Source of the DNA: Deinococcus terrestris
Lineage (GTDB): Bacteria; Deinococcota; Deinococci; Deinococcales; Deinococcaceae
Assembly (NCBI RefSeq): GCF_009377345.1
Contig: NZ_WBSL01000002.1
Coordinates: 372,001 to 436,000 of the forward strand
Reading direction: 5' to 3'
Length of the DNA: 64,000 nt
Shown here: positions 27,781-40,199 of the stretch, in pieces
Layout of the letters: every line of letters starts with the position of its first letter
Numbering within the stretch: the first letter of the stretch is position 1
Notes under the pieces: generated by a model
Databases searched by the model: none
The model's input: only the letters and a program-made list of their open reading frames with translations
Told to the model about the DNA's origin: nothing
Translations under genes and position numbers: made by a program

Positions 27781-28248
27781 TCACTTGGCCCGCGCCCGGA
27801 GGGTCAGGTCGCCGTCGGCCTCGTCCCGGGCGGCGCCGACGGGCACGAAGCCCAGCTTCTCCAGCACGCGGGCACTCGCGGGGTTGGTCCGGGCCGTCCG
27901 GGCGGTCACTCGCCGGACCTCGGGGCGGGCGAGCAGGGCCGTCATCAGGGCGCCGACGGCCTCAGTCGCGTAGCCCTGGCCCCAGGCGTCGGGATTCAGG
28001 CCATAGCCGATCTCCACGTCGCCCCATCGACCAGGGTGGCGCTCCAGCGTTCACGCTCGGGGTCGAAGGCCGCCAGCCGGGCGGGGAGCAGGGGCAGCAG
28101 GTCGCCGGGCCACGCCGGGGGGTAGGTCACGGTGAGGGGGCCGTCCGGGGTGGGCAGGGTCGCCGTGAAGGGAGCCTGCACGAGCCGTCCCGCGATGACC
28201 TCGCGGGGGAGGGGGGACGAGGCGGAGGCGGGGCGTGGTGGCGTACAC
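27781..28248 (-). pseudogene. GNAT acetyltransferase, frameshifted and deleted
   Basis: Three frames together resemble one GNAT protein. [12 protein letters not shown] begins in one frame; after a C/G-rich run (about 28202-28216) the continuation [18 protein letters not shown] is in another. Near 28026-28034 it passes from [11 protein letters not shown] to [18 protein letters not shown] in a third. The strand that normally separates these last parts (about 15-20 residues) is missing. The acetyl-CoA loop Q/GxGYA and the end [12 protein letters not shown] are still recognisable. One error could be a sequencing fault in the homopolymer, but the internal deletion makes the gene non-functional in any case. 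Confidence 0.75.
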
Positions 28249-28299
28249 GGCCGCAGGCTGGAGCGGGCCTGCCGCAGGCTGCGTCGGCCAGATGGCGGG

Positions 28300-28735
28300 T
28301 CAGGTCCGGCGGGTGCCTGCCGCCTGCACCCAGCCCGGCACCCGGCTCCACGCGGCGGCGTATCCCAGCCCGGCCAGCGCCCACAGCGCGGGCACCGCGA
28401 GGGGCTGCGCGAGCAGGGTGCACCCCAGCAGGAAGGGGACAGCGGGGGCTCCGCCCGATTGCAGGGCGGCGGTCAGCACGGCGCGGGCAGGCGGCTGGCC
28501 GGGATCGCGGGCCGCCGAGTGGGCCAGCCGCAGCACCAGCACGGCGAGTAGCGCCCCCAGCCCGGCCAGCACGGCGACCCACAGGGGGGGCAAGGGGGCG
28601 GGGTCACTCAGGGCGTACACCGCGCCCAGCGGCAGCCCCGGCAGCGCCAACACCCCGAACCCCGCCGCCTGCGCCCGACGCGCCGCCCGCACGAGGTCGG
28701 CGGGCTGGCCGCTGCCGACCTCGCGAACAAAAGCT

Positions 28736-28743
<8 letters not shown>
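28300..28743 (-). CDS. Hypothetical membrane protein
   Basis: 147 aa with a soluble N-terminus ([28 protein letters not shown]) and about four Leu/Ala-rich helices. No family recognised. It starts 8 bases inside the end of the YgfZ-like gene, so it is co-translated with it. Confidence 0.7.
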
Positions 28744-29626
<883 letters not shown>

Positions 29627-29690
29627 GGGGTCAGGTTACGGGAAAAGGGCGCGGCGATGTGGGGCGGGAGGCAGGGTTCAGGTGGCGCGG

Positions 29691-30797
29691 TCAGTCGCTC
29701 GCCACGGCCAGCTCGCGCCCGGCCCGCAGCGCCCGCTGGGCCTCGCGGGTGAGGTTCCAGCGGGTCAGGTCGGACACGCCCTCGCGGACGATCGCCTCGG
29801 CGTGGGGCAGGGCGGCGCGGCGCGACTGCAGGTTGCGGCTCACGATGGCGGTGAGGTCGTCGAGGTTGTAGAGGTGCGCTCCCGCCACGCCCCCGATCTC
29901 GGGGTCGAGGATGCGCGGCACGCTGATGTCGATCAGGAACATGGGCCGCTCCGGGCGCCCCTCCAGCGCCGCCGCCACCCCTTCCGGGTGCAGGACGTAG
30001 TGGGGCGCGGCGCTCGACGCGATCACCACGTCGGCCAGGGGCAGGGCCTCGTGCAGCAGCTCGGCGGCGCAGGCGCGGCCCCCCACCCGCTCGGCGAGCG
30101 CCCGCGCCCGCTCGGCGGTGCGGTTGACCACGATCACGTCCTCCACGCCCGCCGCCCGCAGGTGGGTCAGGGTCAGCTCGGCGGTTTCGCCCGCCCCCAG
30201 GATGAGAGCGGTCCGGCCCGCGAGGCCCCCCAGCGCGGCCTGCGCGAGTTCGACGGCCGCGCTCGACACGCTGACCACCCGGTCGGCGAGGCCCGTCTCG
30301 GTGCGGACCCGCTTGCCCGCCGCGAGTGCCCCCTGCGCGACCTTGTTCAGGACCGTGCCCGCCAGCCCGAGGTCGCGCGAGGCCTGCCACGCCCGCTTGA
30401 CCTGCCCCTGAATCTGCGTTTCCCCGATCACGAGGCTGTCGAGGCCCGCCGCCACCCGGTAGAGGTGCGTGGCGGCCGCCTCGCCCCGGTAGACGTACAG
30501 GTGCTCGCCCAGGTCGCCGCCCCAGGCGTCCCCGAAGACGGTGCGGGGGTCGCCCATCAGCCCCGCGAGGTAGACCTCAGTGCGGTTGCAGGTCGCGAGC
30601 AGCATGACCTCGCGGGCAAAGTGCGAGAGGTGCGAGAGCACGGCGGCCTCGTCCCCGGCGCGGACGGCCGCCCGCTCGCGAACCTCGACCGGGGCGGTCT
30701 GGTGGTTCAGGCCCACGACCACGAAGTCGAGCGCAGCGGGGGCGGGCACGTGCGCCCGGGCGAGCAGGGCGCGGCCAGTCGGGCAGGCCAGCGTCAT
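29691..30797 (-). CDS. hemA: Glutamyl-tRNA reductase
   Basis: 368 aa. First committed step of C5 tetrapyrrole synthesis: reduces Glu-tRNA to glutamate-1-semialdehyde with NADPH. Seen: [15 protein letters not shown], nucleophile [11 protein letters not shown] (Cys70), [13 protein letters not shown], and NADPH site [17 protein letters not shown]-terminal dimerisation region is shorter than in many homologues. The start overlaps the end of the precorrin-2 dehydrogenase gene by 4 bases. Confidence 0.96.
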   Translation of the reverse strand: MTLACPTGRALLARAHVPAPAALDFVVVGLNHQTAPVEVRERAAVRAGDEAAVLSHLSHFAREVMLLATCNRTEVYLAGLMGDPRTVFGDAWGGDLGEHLYVYRGEAAATHLYRVAAGLDSLVIGETQIQGQVKRAWQASRDLGLAGTVLNKVAQGALAAGKRVRTETGLADRVVSVSSAAVELAQAALGGLAGRTALILGAGETAELTLTHLRAAGVEDVIVVNRTAERARALAERVGGRACAAELLHEALPLADVVIASSAAPHYVLHPEGVAAALEGRPERPMFLIDISVPRILDPEIGGVAGAHLYNLDDLTAIVSRNLQSRRAALPHAEAIVREGVSDLTRWNLTREAQRALRAGRELAVASD

Positions 30798-31378
30798 GCG
30801 CCCACCCCGGCGGGCAAGAGGCCCACGGCCGCGCGGATGTCGGCCCGCAGCGCGGCGAGGGCCGCCTCGCGCTCGGTTCCCGGCAGGGTCAGCGCGGCCT
30901 CGCGGCGCTCGGCCCAGGCGTCCACCTGCTCGGGCGCCGGGAGCAGTCCGGCAATGCGCTCGGCGAGGGCCTGCGCGAGCAGCGGCAGTTCGCGCCCGGT
31001 CGTGAGGGCCACCTCCACCCCCCCCCGGCGCGTCACGGCGGGAAAACGCAGGGTGCCCTGCGCGGCGTCCCCGGCGTGGTTGACCAGGGCGCCCACCGCG
31101 CGGGCTTCGGCAGCCACGGCGGCGTTGACCTCAGGGCTGTCCGTCGCGGCCACGGCCACCCGCGCCCCCGCCACGTCACCGGGGCGGTAGGGGCGGGGGT
31201 CATGCCCCACGGGAAGCACGGCGAGGTCGGGATGCAGCTCGGGCGCCACCACCCGCACCCGCAGTCCGGCACCCAGCAGGGTGCGGGCACGGCGCAGTGC
31301 CACCGGACCACCCCCCACCACCACCGCAGCCTCGCCGCTCAGATTCAGGAAGGCGGCCAGCGTCACGCGGAGCAGCAT
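30794..31378 (-). CDS. Precorrin-2 dehydrogenase / sirohydrochlorin ferrochelatase-like (CysG N-terminal domain)
   Basis: 194 aa. NAD-binding start [28 protein letters not shown] and [26 protein letters not shown] match the CysG-N/Met8p family, which oxidises precorrin-2 on the way to siroheme. Stand-alone here, with the methyltransferase encoded separately (cobA). The order cobA, hemD, HD-GYP, this gene, hemA places siroheme and haem branches together. Confidence 0.9.
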   Translation of the reverse strand: MLLRVTLAAFLNLSGEAAVVVGGGPVALRRARTLLGAGLRVRVVAPELHPDLAVLPVGHDPRPYRPGDVAGARVAVAATDSPEVNAAVAAEARAVGALVNHAGDAAQGTLRFPAVTRRGGVEVALTTGRELPLLAQALAERIAGLLPAPEQVDAWAERREAALTLPGTEREAALAALRADIRAAVGLLPAGVGA

Positions 31379-31400
31379 AGCGCGGCGCGGCCGGGGCGGG

Positions 31401-31438
31401 CGTCCCCGACCGAACGGTCAGAAACCTCGCCGGGGACG
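31401..31438. promoter_or_regulatory. Inverted repeats upstream of precorrin-2 dehydrogenase
   Basis: Outer arms CGTCCCCG (31401-31408) and CGGGGACG (31431-31438), with an inner palindrome GACCG-AA-CGGTC (31408-31419). It could be a regulator site or an RNA hairpin. No regulator gene is adjacent. Confidence 0.4.
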
Positions 31439-31463
31439 AAGTTTTTGGGCGGCGGGTTCCCGT

Positions 31464-32558
31464 CTACAGGCCTGCTTTGCCCCGCATGGCCTGTGGTCCG
31501 ACGGGGTCCGCAAAGAGGGTCAGAAAGGCCGCGACGACCCCTGGGTCAAACTGCTGCCCGGCCTCGGCCCGGAGGAGCGCCAGGGCACCGGGCACGCTCA
31601 GGGGCGCCCGGTAGGGCCGCTGGTGTGTCAGGGCGTCGAACACGTCGATCACCGAGAAGAGTCGGGCCAGGCGGGGAATGGCCTCGCCCGCCAGTCCGTC
31701 CGGGTAACCGGTGCCGTCCCAGCGTTCGTGGTGCGAGCGCACGACCTCCAGCACCTCGCGCGGCATGGTGGGGATGCGCCGCACCAGGGCCTCGCCGGTC
31801 AGGACGTGGTGCTGCATCTGGGTGCGCTCCTCCGGGGTCAGCGGCCCCGGCTTGAGCAGGATGTCGTCGGAGACGCTGAGCTTGCCGATGTCGTGCAGGT
31901 AGGCTCCCTGCCGCAGGTGGTCCTGCGCCGCCTCATCCAGCCCCAGCGCCCGGCCCAGCCGCCCGGCCAGCGCGACGGTGCGCCCGGTGTGGCCCTGGGT
32001 CTCGTAGTCGCGGGCTTCGAGCGCCAGCCCCAGCGCGAGCAGCGCTCCCTCGCGGGTGGCGGCGGCGCGGGCCGTCTCGTAGGTGCGCTGGAGGGTCACC
32101 GTGCCCGCGTTGGCGAAGGTGACGAGCAGTTCCTCGTCGCGGGGGCTGAAGGGCGGGTCCTCGCGGCCCACCGTGAGCACGCCCAGCAGCCGACCCGAGG
32201 GAGAACGCAGCGGCGCGAACAGCGAATGCACTGGCGGCACGCCCGGCGCCCGCACCACCCAGGGCGGGGCCTCTCCCCGCCGCAGGTGCAGCAGCGGCGC
32301 CTCCGAGAGCGCCGCCCGCCACGAGGCCCCCTGCCCCCGCGCCAGCGTGAGGCCCAGGTCCCCCGCGTGGGCGCCCGCCTCGGCGGTCACGCGCAGCACG
32401 TCGGGGTCAGGCAGGTAGCGCAAGAAGGCCGACGACCGGGTATCCAGCAGCGCCACGCTCTGACGGGTCAGGGTGGCTTCCACCTCGGCGCCCGACGCCG
32501 CCGCCAGCAGCGAACGGCTGAGGTCCAGCATCACCCTCAGCGCCGCCCGGTCGTCCAC
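31464..32558 (-). CDS. GAF + HD-GYP domain protein
   Basis: About 364 aa. A GAF-like sensor domain (about residues 10-160: LRVMLDLSRSLLAAASG ... LFAPLRSPSGRLLGVLTVGR) precedes an HD-GYP phosphodiesterase domain with AYLHDIGKLSVSDDILLKPG, VRSHHERWDGTGYPDGL and HQRPYR, so the metal ligands look complete. Predicted to hydrolyse cyclic-di-GMP in response to a ligand or redox signal. Start uncertain: GTG 32558 has GGGGAG at 7 bases; GTG 32564 and upstream starts are possible. Embedded among tetrapyrrole genes. Confidence 0.88.
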   Translation of the reverse strand: MDDRAALRVMLDLSRSLLAAASGAEVEATLTRQSVALLDTRSSAFLRYLPDPDVLRVTAEAGAHAGDLGLTLARGQGASWRAALSEAPLLHLRRGEAPPWVVRAPGVPPVHSLFAPLRSPSGRLLGVLTVGREDPPFSPRDEELLVTFANAGTVTLQRTYETARAAATREGALLALGLALEARDYETQGHTGRTVALAGRLGRALGLDEAAQDHLRQGAYLHDIGKLSVSDDILLKPGPLTPEERTQMQHHVLTGEALVRRIPTMPREVLEVVRSHHERWDGTGYPDGLAGEAIPRLARLFSVIDVFDALTHQRPYRAPLSVPGALALLRAEAGQQFDPGVVAAFLTLFADPVGPQAMRGKAGL

Positions 32559-32693
32559 ACTCACGCTCCCCCCCAGGGAGGCCGGGTCAGCGCGGCGCGG
32601 CACATGGGCGTAGGGTGACACATGCCCGGGCCCGCTGCCGCCCCCTGTTCGGGGAGTCTGGACCGGGTCCAAGGGGTCCGGACAGCGGGGAAG

Positions 32694-33445
32694 CTACCGT
32701 GCCCCCAGGACCGCGCCCTCCGCCGCGTCCGCCAGCGCCTCCAGCGACGCCTCCCGCGCCACCGTCACGCGGGTGAATCCGGCCTCCCGCGCCGCGTCCG
32801 CCGTCTGCGGCCCCATCGCCACCACCCGGAACGCGGTCCCCGCCAGCGCCGCGAGGTGCCGCGCCGCGCTGCCCGAGGCCAGGGTGACCACATCGGCCCC
32901 GCGCAGCCGCGCCAGCGCTTCCGCCCCCGGCTGGGCGGGTTCGGTGCGGTACAGCTCGGCGCGGTCGTAGCGCACGCCCCGCGCCTCCAACGCCCGCTGC
33001 AGTTCGGCCTCCGCGAGCTGGGAGGTCAGGTGCAGGGCGAGCTCGCTGGGTTGGGTGGGCAACTCGGCCCCCAGGTGCCGCGCTCCCGGCTTGCCCGGCA
33101 CGAAGTCGGCGGGTCGGCCCCGTTCCGCCAGCGAGCGGGCCGTGCTGGGGCCGACCGCCGCCAGCCGTACTCCGGCGAGATGATCGGCCCCCAACTCCAG
33201 CCGTTCCAGGTGCTCGAACAGGGCCGACACGGCCTGGTTGCTGGTCAGGAGCAGCCAGCCCACCCCCGACAGGTCGCGCAGCCGGGCGTGCAGGGCGGCC
33301 TCGTCCCCGGTGGGCGCGAAATGGATCAGGGGCACCTCCAGCACGTCGGCCCCTCGCGCCCGCAATACGTCCGAGAGGCTGCTGGCCCCCTCCCGCGTGC
33401 GGGTAACGGCCACCGTGCGCCCGGCGAGGGGACGGCCCGGGGTGG

Positions 33446-33449
<4 letters not shown>
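32694..33449 (-). CDS. hemD: Uroporphyrinogen-III synthase
   Basis: 251 aa. HemD family: N-terminal [50 protein letters not shown] and the late [37 protein letters not shown]. Low sequence conservation is normal in HemD. It closes hydroxymethylbilane to uroporphyrinogen III. ATG 33449 overlaps the cobA stop by 4 bases (ATGA). Confidence 0.92.
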
Positions 33450-34252
<803 letters not shown>

Positions 34253-34298
34253 GGCGCACAGGCTAGCGGGCCGGGGGCGGGACAGATGGGGTGAGGGG

Positions 34299-34985
<687 letters not shown>

Positions 34986-35106
34986 GGGGATAACCTCCGG
35001 GGGCAGCCTCCGGCCAGGGCCGGGGAACGCGGGCAGGGTAGCCGCTGCGCCGCCGCCGGGGGCACGGCCGGGGTTCATGCAGCCGAAAGGGAGGCAGGAT
35101 GGGGGG

Positions 35107-35841
35107 ATGAAGTCAGACCCCCTCCCCCGCCTGGCCCGTGCGGAAGCCGCCGCGCACGCCCGCTCCGGCGAGTTCGGCGCGGTCGCCCATTTCGGTCCGC
35201 TGGTGGCCGTCCACGCTGGACTGAATCTTCCGGTGAATGCGGCGTGGCACGACGGTACAGATGGGCTGACAGAGGCTGAGCTGGACGGCTTCGAGGCCTT
35301 CAGCGCTGAGCATGGGCAACCCACTACCCTGCATGTCCTCTCGCACGCCGCGCCCGCGCTGCTCCCGGCCATGCGTGAGCGGGGGTATGAGCTGGCCTAC
35401 GTGCTGCACGCTTACACGCACGACCTGAACGCCCTGCCACCCGCTCCCACCCTGACCGTCCGCGAGGAACCGGACGCCAACCTGTGGGCCGACCTCTCCG
35501 CACGCGGTTTCGGGCCGGGCGCGGAGGCGATCATGCGCCTCGTGGCCCACGCGCCCGGCACCGTCCGGCTGGTGGCCGAGGTGGACGAGCAGCCCGCCGG
35601 AAGCGCCGCGCTGAGCGTGACACAGGGGGTGGCCGCATTTTACGGCACGTCCACCCGGCCGGAGTTCCGGGGCCGGGGCGTGCAGGCCACCCTCCTCGCC
35701 GCTCGCCTACACCGCGCCGCCGCAGCGGGGGCCGACCTCGCCAGCGTGTTCGTGACGCCGGGGTCGGGCAGCGAGCGCAATGTGCGGCGGGTGGGGTTCC
35801 AGGTGGCGGGCGTGCGGCTGACGTTTACGCGGGCGGGGTAA
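35107..35841 (+). CDS. GNAT-family N-acetyltransferase
   Basis: 244 aa. The C-terminal GNAT domain has GVAAFYGTSTRPEFRGRGVQATLLAARLHRAAAAGADLASVFVTPGSGSERNVRRVGFQ, with the acetyl-CoA loop RGRGVQ. The N-terminal ~130 residues are a more divergent half. Substrate unknown. Convergent with the P1 peptidase gene, the ends overlapping by 17 bases. Confidence 0.85.
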   Translation: MKSDPLPRLARAEAAAHARSGEFGAVAHFGPLVAVHAGLNLPVNAAWHDGTDGLTEAELDGFEAFSAEHGQPTTLHVLSHAAPALLPAMRERGYELAYVLHAYTHDLNALPPAPTLTVREEPDANLWADLSARGFGPGAEAIMRLVAHAPGTVRLVAEVDEQPAGSAALSVTQGVAAFYGTSTRPEFRGRGVQATLLAARLHRAAAAGADLASVFVTPGSGSERNVRRVGFQVAGVRLTFTRAG

Positions 35842-36736
35842 GCCCGTTCGCCACCCGCACCGCGTCGCGCACCGCCGCGCACACGGCCTTCTGCACCAGC
35901 GCAACGAGCAGCAGGGGGTCGGCGGGGGGCCGGGTCCCCGCGCTCAGCACGAAGGCGCTGTCCCCGTCCCAGGGGGTATGGCTGGGGTGAATGACCCGCC
36001 CCAGCGCCGTTTGCGCGGCGTCCGCGAGGCGGCGGGCTTCGGGCTTGGTGAGCAGGTGCTCGGTGGCGACCGCGACCAGGGTGGTGCTCTCCACGTCGCC
36101 GGGCGTGAAGGCCGCCGCGCCCGGCCCCACCCCCGGCCCGGCCAGCACCCCGCCCCGCTCGTCCAGCACGTCCCCGATGGGATTGACAACCGCGAGCGCC
36201 CCGACCGCGACCCCGTGCCGCTCCAGATACACGCTGCCCAGCCCGCCCGGCACCGCCCCGATCCCGAGGTACTTGCCCGCCGTCGTGCCCGTCCCCGCGC
36301 CGACGCGCCCACGCTCGACCGGGGCTGCCGACGCCGCCCGCGCCGCGAGTTCGCCCTCGCGGTCGCCGGGCCTGGCTCTCGGGTCCCCCACCCCGAGGTC
36401 GTACACCACCGCCGCTGGAACGAGGGGCACCCGCGCCCACGGGGTCTCGTGGCCCAGCCCGCGTTCCTCCAGCACCCGCACCACCCCGGACGCCGCCGTG
36501 AGGCCGAAGGCGCTGCCGCCCGTCAGCAGCAGGGCGTGGACGCGCTCCACCTTCTTCTCCGGCGAGAGCAGCACCCCCTCCCGCGTGCCGGGGCTGGGAC
36601 CCAGAAAGGACGCCGAGGCCACCGCGCCCGCGTCCGGGCAGAGGATCACCGTGCAGCCGGTCAGGCCCACGGGGTCGGTCCAGTGGCCCACGCGGAAGCC
36701 GGGGATGGCGGTCAGGGTCGTGTTGGGGGCAGTCAC
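35825..36736 (-). CDS. P1 (S58, DmpA-like) peptidase
   Basis: 303 aa. Starts VTAPNTTLTAIPGFRVGHWTDPVGLTGCTVILCP, a typical start of the P1/DmpA aminopeptidase family. LLLTGGSAFGLTAASGVVR and, in the C-terminal half, DVESTTLVAVATEHLLTKPEA fit the auto-cleavage region with its Ser/Thr nucleophile. These N-terminal-nucleophile hydrolases cut small peptides or amides. Start GTG 36736 follows homology; no clear ribosome binding site. Divergent from the dienelactone hydrolase gene. Confidence 0.87.
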   Translation of the reverse strand: MTAPNTTLTAIPGFRVGHWTDPVGLTGCTVILCPDAGAVASASFLGPSPGTREGVLLSPEKKVERVHALLLTGGSAFGLTAASGVVRVLEERGLGHETPWARVPLVPAAVVYDLGVGDPRARPGDREGELAARAASAAPVERGRVGAGTGTTAGKYLGIGAVPGGLGSVYLERHGVAVGALAVVNPIGDVLDERGGVLAGPGVGPGAAAFTPGDVESTTLVAVATEHLLTKPEARRLADAAQTALGRVIHPSHTPWDGDSAFVLSAGTRPPADPLLLVALVQKAVCAAVRDAVRVANGLTPPA

Positions 36737-36785
36737 GTCCGCATTGCACCACGCGGGACGGGCAGGCAGCGGAGTACGGTGGAGC

Positions 36786-37469
36786 ATGGCTGAAGAACTG
36801 ACCTTCCGCTCGGGGGGCCGCGCCCTCTCTGCCGCCCTCGCCCGGCCCGCCGCGCCGCGTGGGGACGCACCGGGGGTTCTCGTGCTGCACGAGGTCTTCG
36901 GGCTCAACGACGACATCCGGCGCGTGGCGGACCGGTTCGCGCGGGCGGGGTACGTGGCGCTGGCGGTGGACCTCTTCTCGGCGGGGAACCGGGCGGTGTG
37001 CATGACGCGCCTGCTGGGGGGCCTCTTCCTGAACCCGCTGGAGCATCAGGGCGTGCGTGACCTCCGGCAGGCGCTGACGGTGCTGGGCGAACTGCCGGGT
37101 GTGGACGCCTCGCGGCTGGGGGCCATCGGGTTTTGTATGGGCGACAGCCTCGCCGTGGCGCTGGCCTGCACCGACAGCCGCCTGAAGGCCATCGCCCCCT
37201 ACTACGGCTTCAACCCCCGCCCGCTGGAGGCGGTGCGCCGGAGTTGTCCGGTCGTGGGCAGCTACCCGGAGCGCGACGCCACCGCCGGGCCGGGCCGGGC
37301 GCTGCGGGCGGAACTGGACGCGGCGGGCATCCCCAACGACATCAAGGTCTACCCCGGCACCCAGCACTCCTTTGCCAACCGTGGCCCGGCCTTCGACGCG
37401 GTGGCGAGCGAGGACGCCTGGAACCGGGTGATGGCCTTTTTCGACGAGCACGTGGTCGGACCTGCCTGA
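36786..37469 (+). CDS. Dienelactone hydrolase family protein
   Basis: 227 aa alpha/beta hydrolase. VLVLHEVFGLNDDIRRVADRFARAGYVALAVDLF and nucleophile elbow IGFCMGDS, with Cys as nucleophile as in dienelactone hydrolases. The other triad positions are plausible in YPERDATAG (Asp) and TQHSFANRGP (His). Leaderless by appearance: TACGGT (36775-36780) 5 bases before ATG. A hairpin terminator follows. Confidence 0.9.
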   Translation: MAEELTFRSGGRALSAALARPAAPRGDAPGVLVLHEVFGLNDDIRRVADRFARAGYVALAVDLFSAGNRAVCMTRLLGGLFLNPLEHQGVRDLRQALTVLGELPGVDASRLGAIGFCMGDSLAVALACTDSRLKAIAPYYGFNPRPLEAVRRSCPVVGSYPERDATAGPGRALRAELDAAGIPNDIKVYPGTQHSFANRGPAFDAVASEDAWNRVMAFFDEHVVGPA

Positions 37470-37476
37470 ATGGGCA

Positions 37477-37499
37477 AGACCCCGCACCGGGCGGGGTCT
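37477..37499. terminator. Bidirectional hairpin between convergent genes
   Basis: AGACCCCGC (37477-37485) / GCGGGGTCT (37491-37499), loop ACCGG, between the hydrolase and the response regulator. The T-tract is weak on both strands. Confidence 0.6.
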
Positions 37500-37517
37500 C
37501 TCCGGGTGCGCCGGGGC

Positions 37518-38186
<669 letters not shown>

Positions 38187-38421
38187 GGTGGGTGCCCCTT
38201 GTCTCCGGCCCCAGGGGCCACGGCTTTCGGTCGGGAAGGAAAGGGAGTGGCGAGGCGAGCCCACCGGACGCCCCGGTGGGGCCGCCTGCCGATTAACGGT
38301 CATCGTAGGGGCGGGCGCCGGGGGGAGGGGACCGGGGCGGTTTACGGTCCCTTAACGCCGGGTCAGGTTCCGGGAAACCGCCTGTGAGCGGCGCCGCCGC
38401 TCGTGCCCTCTCCGCCGCTCT

Positions 38422-38748
38422 CTATCCCTCGCCCGGCACCCGCACCGAGTCCACCTGCACCCCGTGGCGCAACAGCACGGTCTTGAGGCGCTGCATCGCC
38501 GCAACCGCCCTCGTGCGCTCGCCCGGTGCGAAGATCAGGGTCAGGCGGGCCTCCTGGCCGGGCCGGGGCTCCTGCGCCTGCACCGCGAGCGGCCGGGCGA
38601 AGGCGGCGTCGCGCGTCACGTCGCGCAGGATGCGGGCGAAGGTCAGCTCGTCCACCCCGCCCAGCGTGAAGGCGATGCCCTGCACCCGGCCGTCTTGCGC
38701 TGAGCCGTCCTGCCCTGAGTCGGGAGCGGGGATCGGGGACTCGGTCAT
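38422..38748 (-). CDS. Hypothetical protein
   Basis: 108 aa, no membrane segment. The C-terminal ~75 residues (DELTFARILRDVTRDAAFARPLAVQAQEPRPGQEARLTLIFAPGERTRAVAAMQRLKTVLLRHG) look like a compact alpha/beta domain. Not recognised. ATG 38748 chosen; upstream frame is low-complexity. Confidence 0.6.
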   Translation of the reverse strand: MTESPIPAPDSGQDGSAQDGRVQGIAFTLGGVDELTFARILRDVTRDAAFARPLAVQAQEPRPGQEARLTLIFAPGERTRAVAAMQRLKTVLLRHGVQVDSVRVPGEG

Positions 38749-38839
38749 GCCCGCCAGGGTAGCCCTCCCCCCGCCCAGCGACGGGGCAGGCGGCACAATG
38801 CCTGGGCCAGCCGGGAAGCGCCCCACCTACAATGCCCGC

Positions 38840-39751
38840 ATGACCTGGCAAGGCGACCCCTCTTCCGTACGGCTCAACGGCGCCGACCTGTATTTCGAGG
38901 TGACGGGACCGGAGGACAGCGACCTCCCGCCCCTCGTCTTTCTCCATGGCGGTCCCGGCTACAACAGCTATTCCTTTCAGGACCTCTTCGGGGAGCGGCT
39001 GGAGGAGCGGCGGGTGGTGTACCTCGACCAGCGCGGCTCCGGGCGCAGCGGGGCGCTGGAGGACACCGAGCAGGGCGCCGACACCCTCGACCTCGATACC
39101 CTGGTGGCCGACGTGGAGGCGCTGCGCGAGCACCTCGGCTTCGAGCAGATCGTGCCGCTGGGACACGGGTTCGGGGCGCTGCCCGCGCTGGAATATGCCC
39201 GGCGCTTTCCGGTGCGGACCGCCCGCGTGGTGGTCGTCAATCCCTGGGTGCATTTCCCCGAACTCGCCCTGACCCTGCTCGCGGAGGCCTCGGCCCGCCG
39301 GGGCCAGCCTCTCGACGACCCTGCCCCTGCCCTGCGTGCCCGCACCCCGGAAGGCGAGTATCCGCCCGTGGGCGCGGCCCGCATCGAGGCGGCCTTCTCG
39401 CTCGTCAACGCCCGTGACCTGCTCAACGCGCTGCACTTCCGCGACGCCCCCAGCCGGATGCGGCTGGAATTCATCGACGCGGAGGGCCAGCTGGCCGGGG
39501 GCGGCGAGGTGCAGCAGGCGCTCGTCAACCAGGGCCTGTGGGAGTTCGAGTATCCCCCCTTCCTCCAGGAACTCCGCCGCCCGGTCTTCGTGATTGCGGG
39601 AGTCCACGACCGCACGAGTTACCCCGAGCAGGTCGAGTGGCTGGCCGACCTCGCCGGGGCCGACGTGACCGTCCTCGACGCCGGGCACTACCCCTGGCTC
39701 GACGACGAGGACGCCTTCGCGGAGGCGCTGGAGGAGGCGCTGTCCCGGTGA
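38840..39751 (+). CDS. Alpha/beta hydrolase (proline iminopeptidase-like) lacking the nucleophile Ser
   Basis: 303 aa. The oxyanion motif HGGPG (36-40), YLDQRGSGRS, the acid in AGVHDRTSYPE and the His in LDAGHYPWLDD all point to a prolyl iminopeptidase-type hydrolase. The nucleophile elbow reads LGHGFGALP, so Gly110 stands where GxSxG needs Ser; the codon is GGG. It may be non-catalytic, use another residue, or be a pseudoenzyme. Leaderless signal TACAAT at 38828-38833, 6 bases before ATG. Confidence 0.88.
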   Translation: MTWQGDPSSVRLNGADLYFEVTGPEDSDLPPLVFLHGGPGYNSYSFQDLFGERLEERRVVYLDQRGSGRSGALEDTEQGADTLDLDTLVADVEALREHLGFEQIVPLGHGFGALPALEYARRFPVRTARVVVVNPWVHFPELALTLLAEASARRGQPLDDPAPALRARTPEGEYPPVGAARIEAAFSLVNARDLLNALHFRDAPSRMRLEFIDAEGQLAGGGEVQQALVNQGLWEFEYPPFLQELRRPVFVIAGVHDRTSYPEQVEWLADLAGADVTVLDAGHYPWLDDEDAFAEALEEALSR

Positions 39752-40137
39752 AGACCGCCCCATCCGGGCGCGAGGCACCAGGCGTGTCGTCCCACCCGGA
39801 GAAACAGCAGAGGGCGGGGATAAAGCCTCTTCTCCTGGCTGCCCTTCTCGGACTCGCGTCGGGAGTCATCTCCTCACCGAATCACATCGCCTTTGCCGGA
39901 AACCTGTGCGAACCGTCCTTCCAGATCGGGGGCCAGATCGAAGGGAAGTGCCTCAACCTCGTGACCGGCTGGGGATGGCCCACCGCGTTCATCACGGACA
40001 GCGCTGCCGTTTCAGTGGTTGGACGTGTCGGCCCCGACGATTCCTTCAGTCTGGGAAACTTGCTGGTCAACATCCTCTTTTATTACGGCGTGCTCAGCCT
40101 GACGCTTGGCAGAGGCAAGCAGATCGGCAGCCGGTAG
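39748..40137 (+). CDS. Hypothetical membrane protein
   Basis: 129 aa, two hydrophobic stretches (PLLLAALLGLASGVISS and LLVNILFYYGVLSLTLG) around a ~60-residue outer loop with two Cys (NLCEPSF, GKCLNLV). GTG 39748 overlaps the previous stop (GTGA) and has GGAGG upstream. Family unknown. Lower GC than its neighbours. Confidence 0.65.
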   Translation: MKTAPSGREAPGVSSHPEKQQRAGIKPLLLAALLGLASGVISSPNHIAFAGNLCEPSFQIGGQIEGKCLNLVTGWGWPTAFITDSAAVSVVGRVGPDDSFSLGNLLVNILFYYGVLSLTLGRGKQIGSR

Positions 40138-40199
40138 ACCTGGCCTTACGCCTCCTCCCCGCCCGCTCACAGCAAACCCGCTAGACTGGCGGCACCCTT

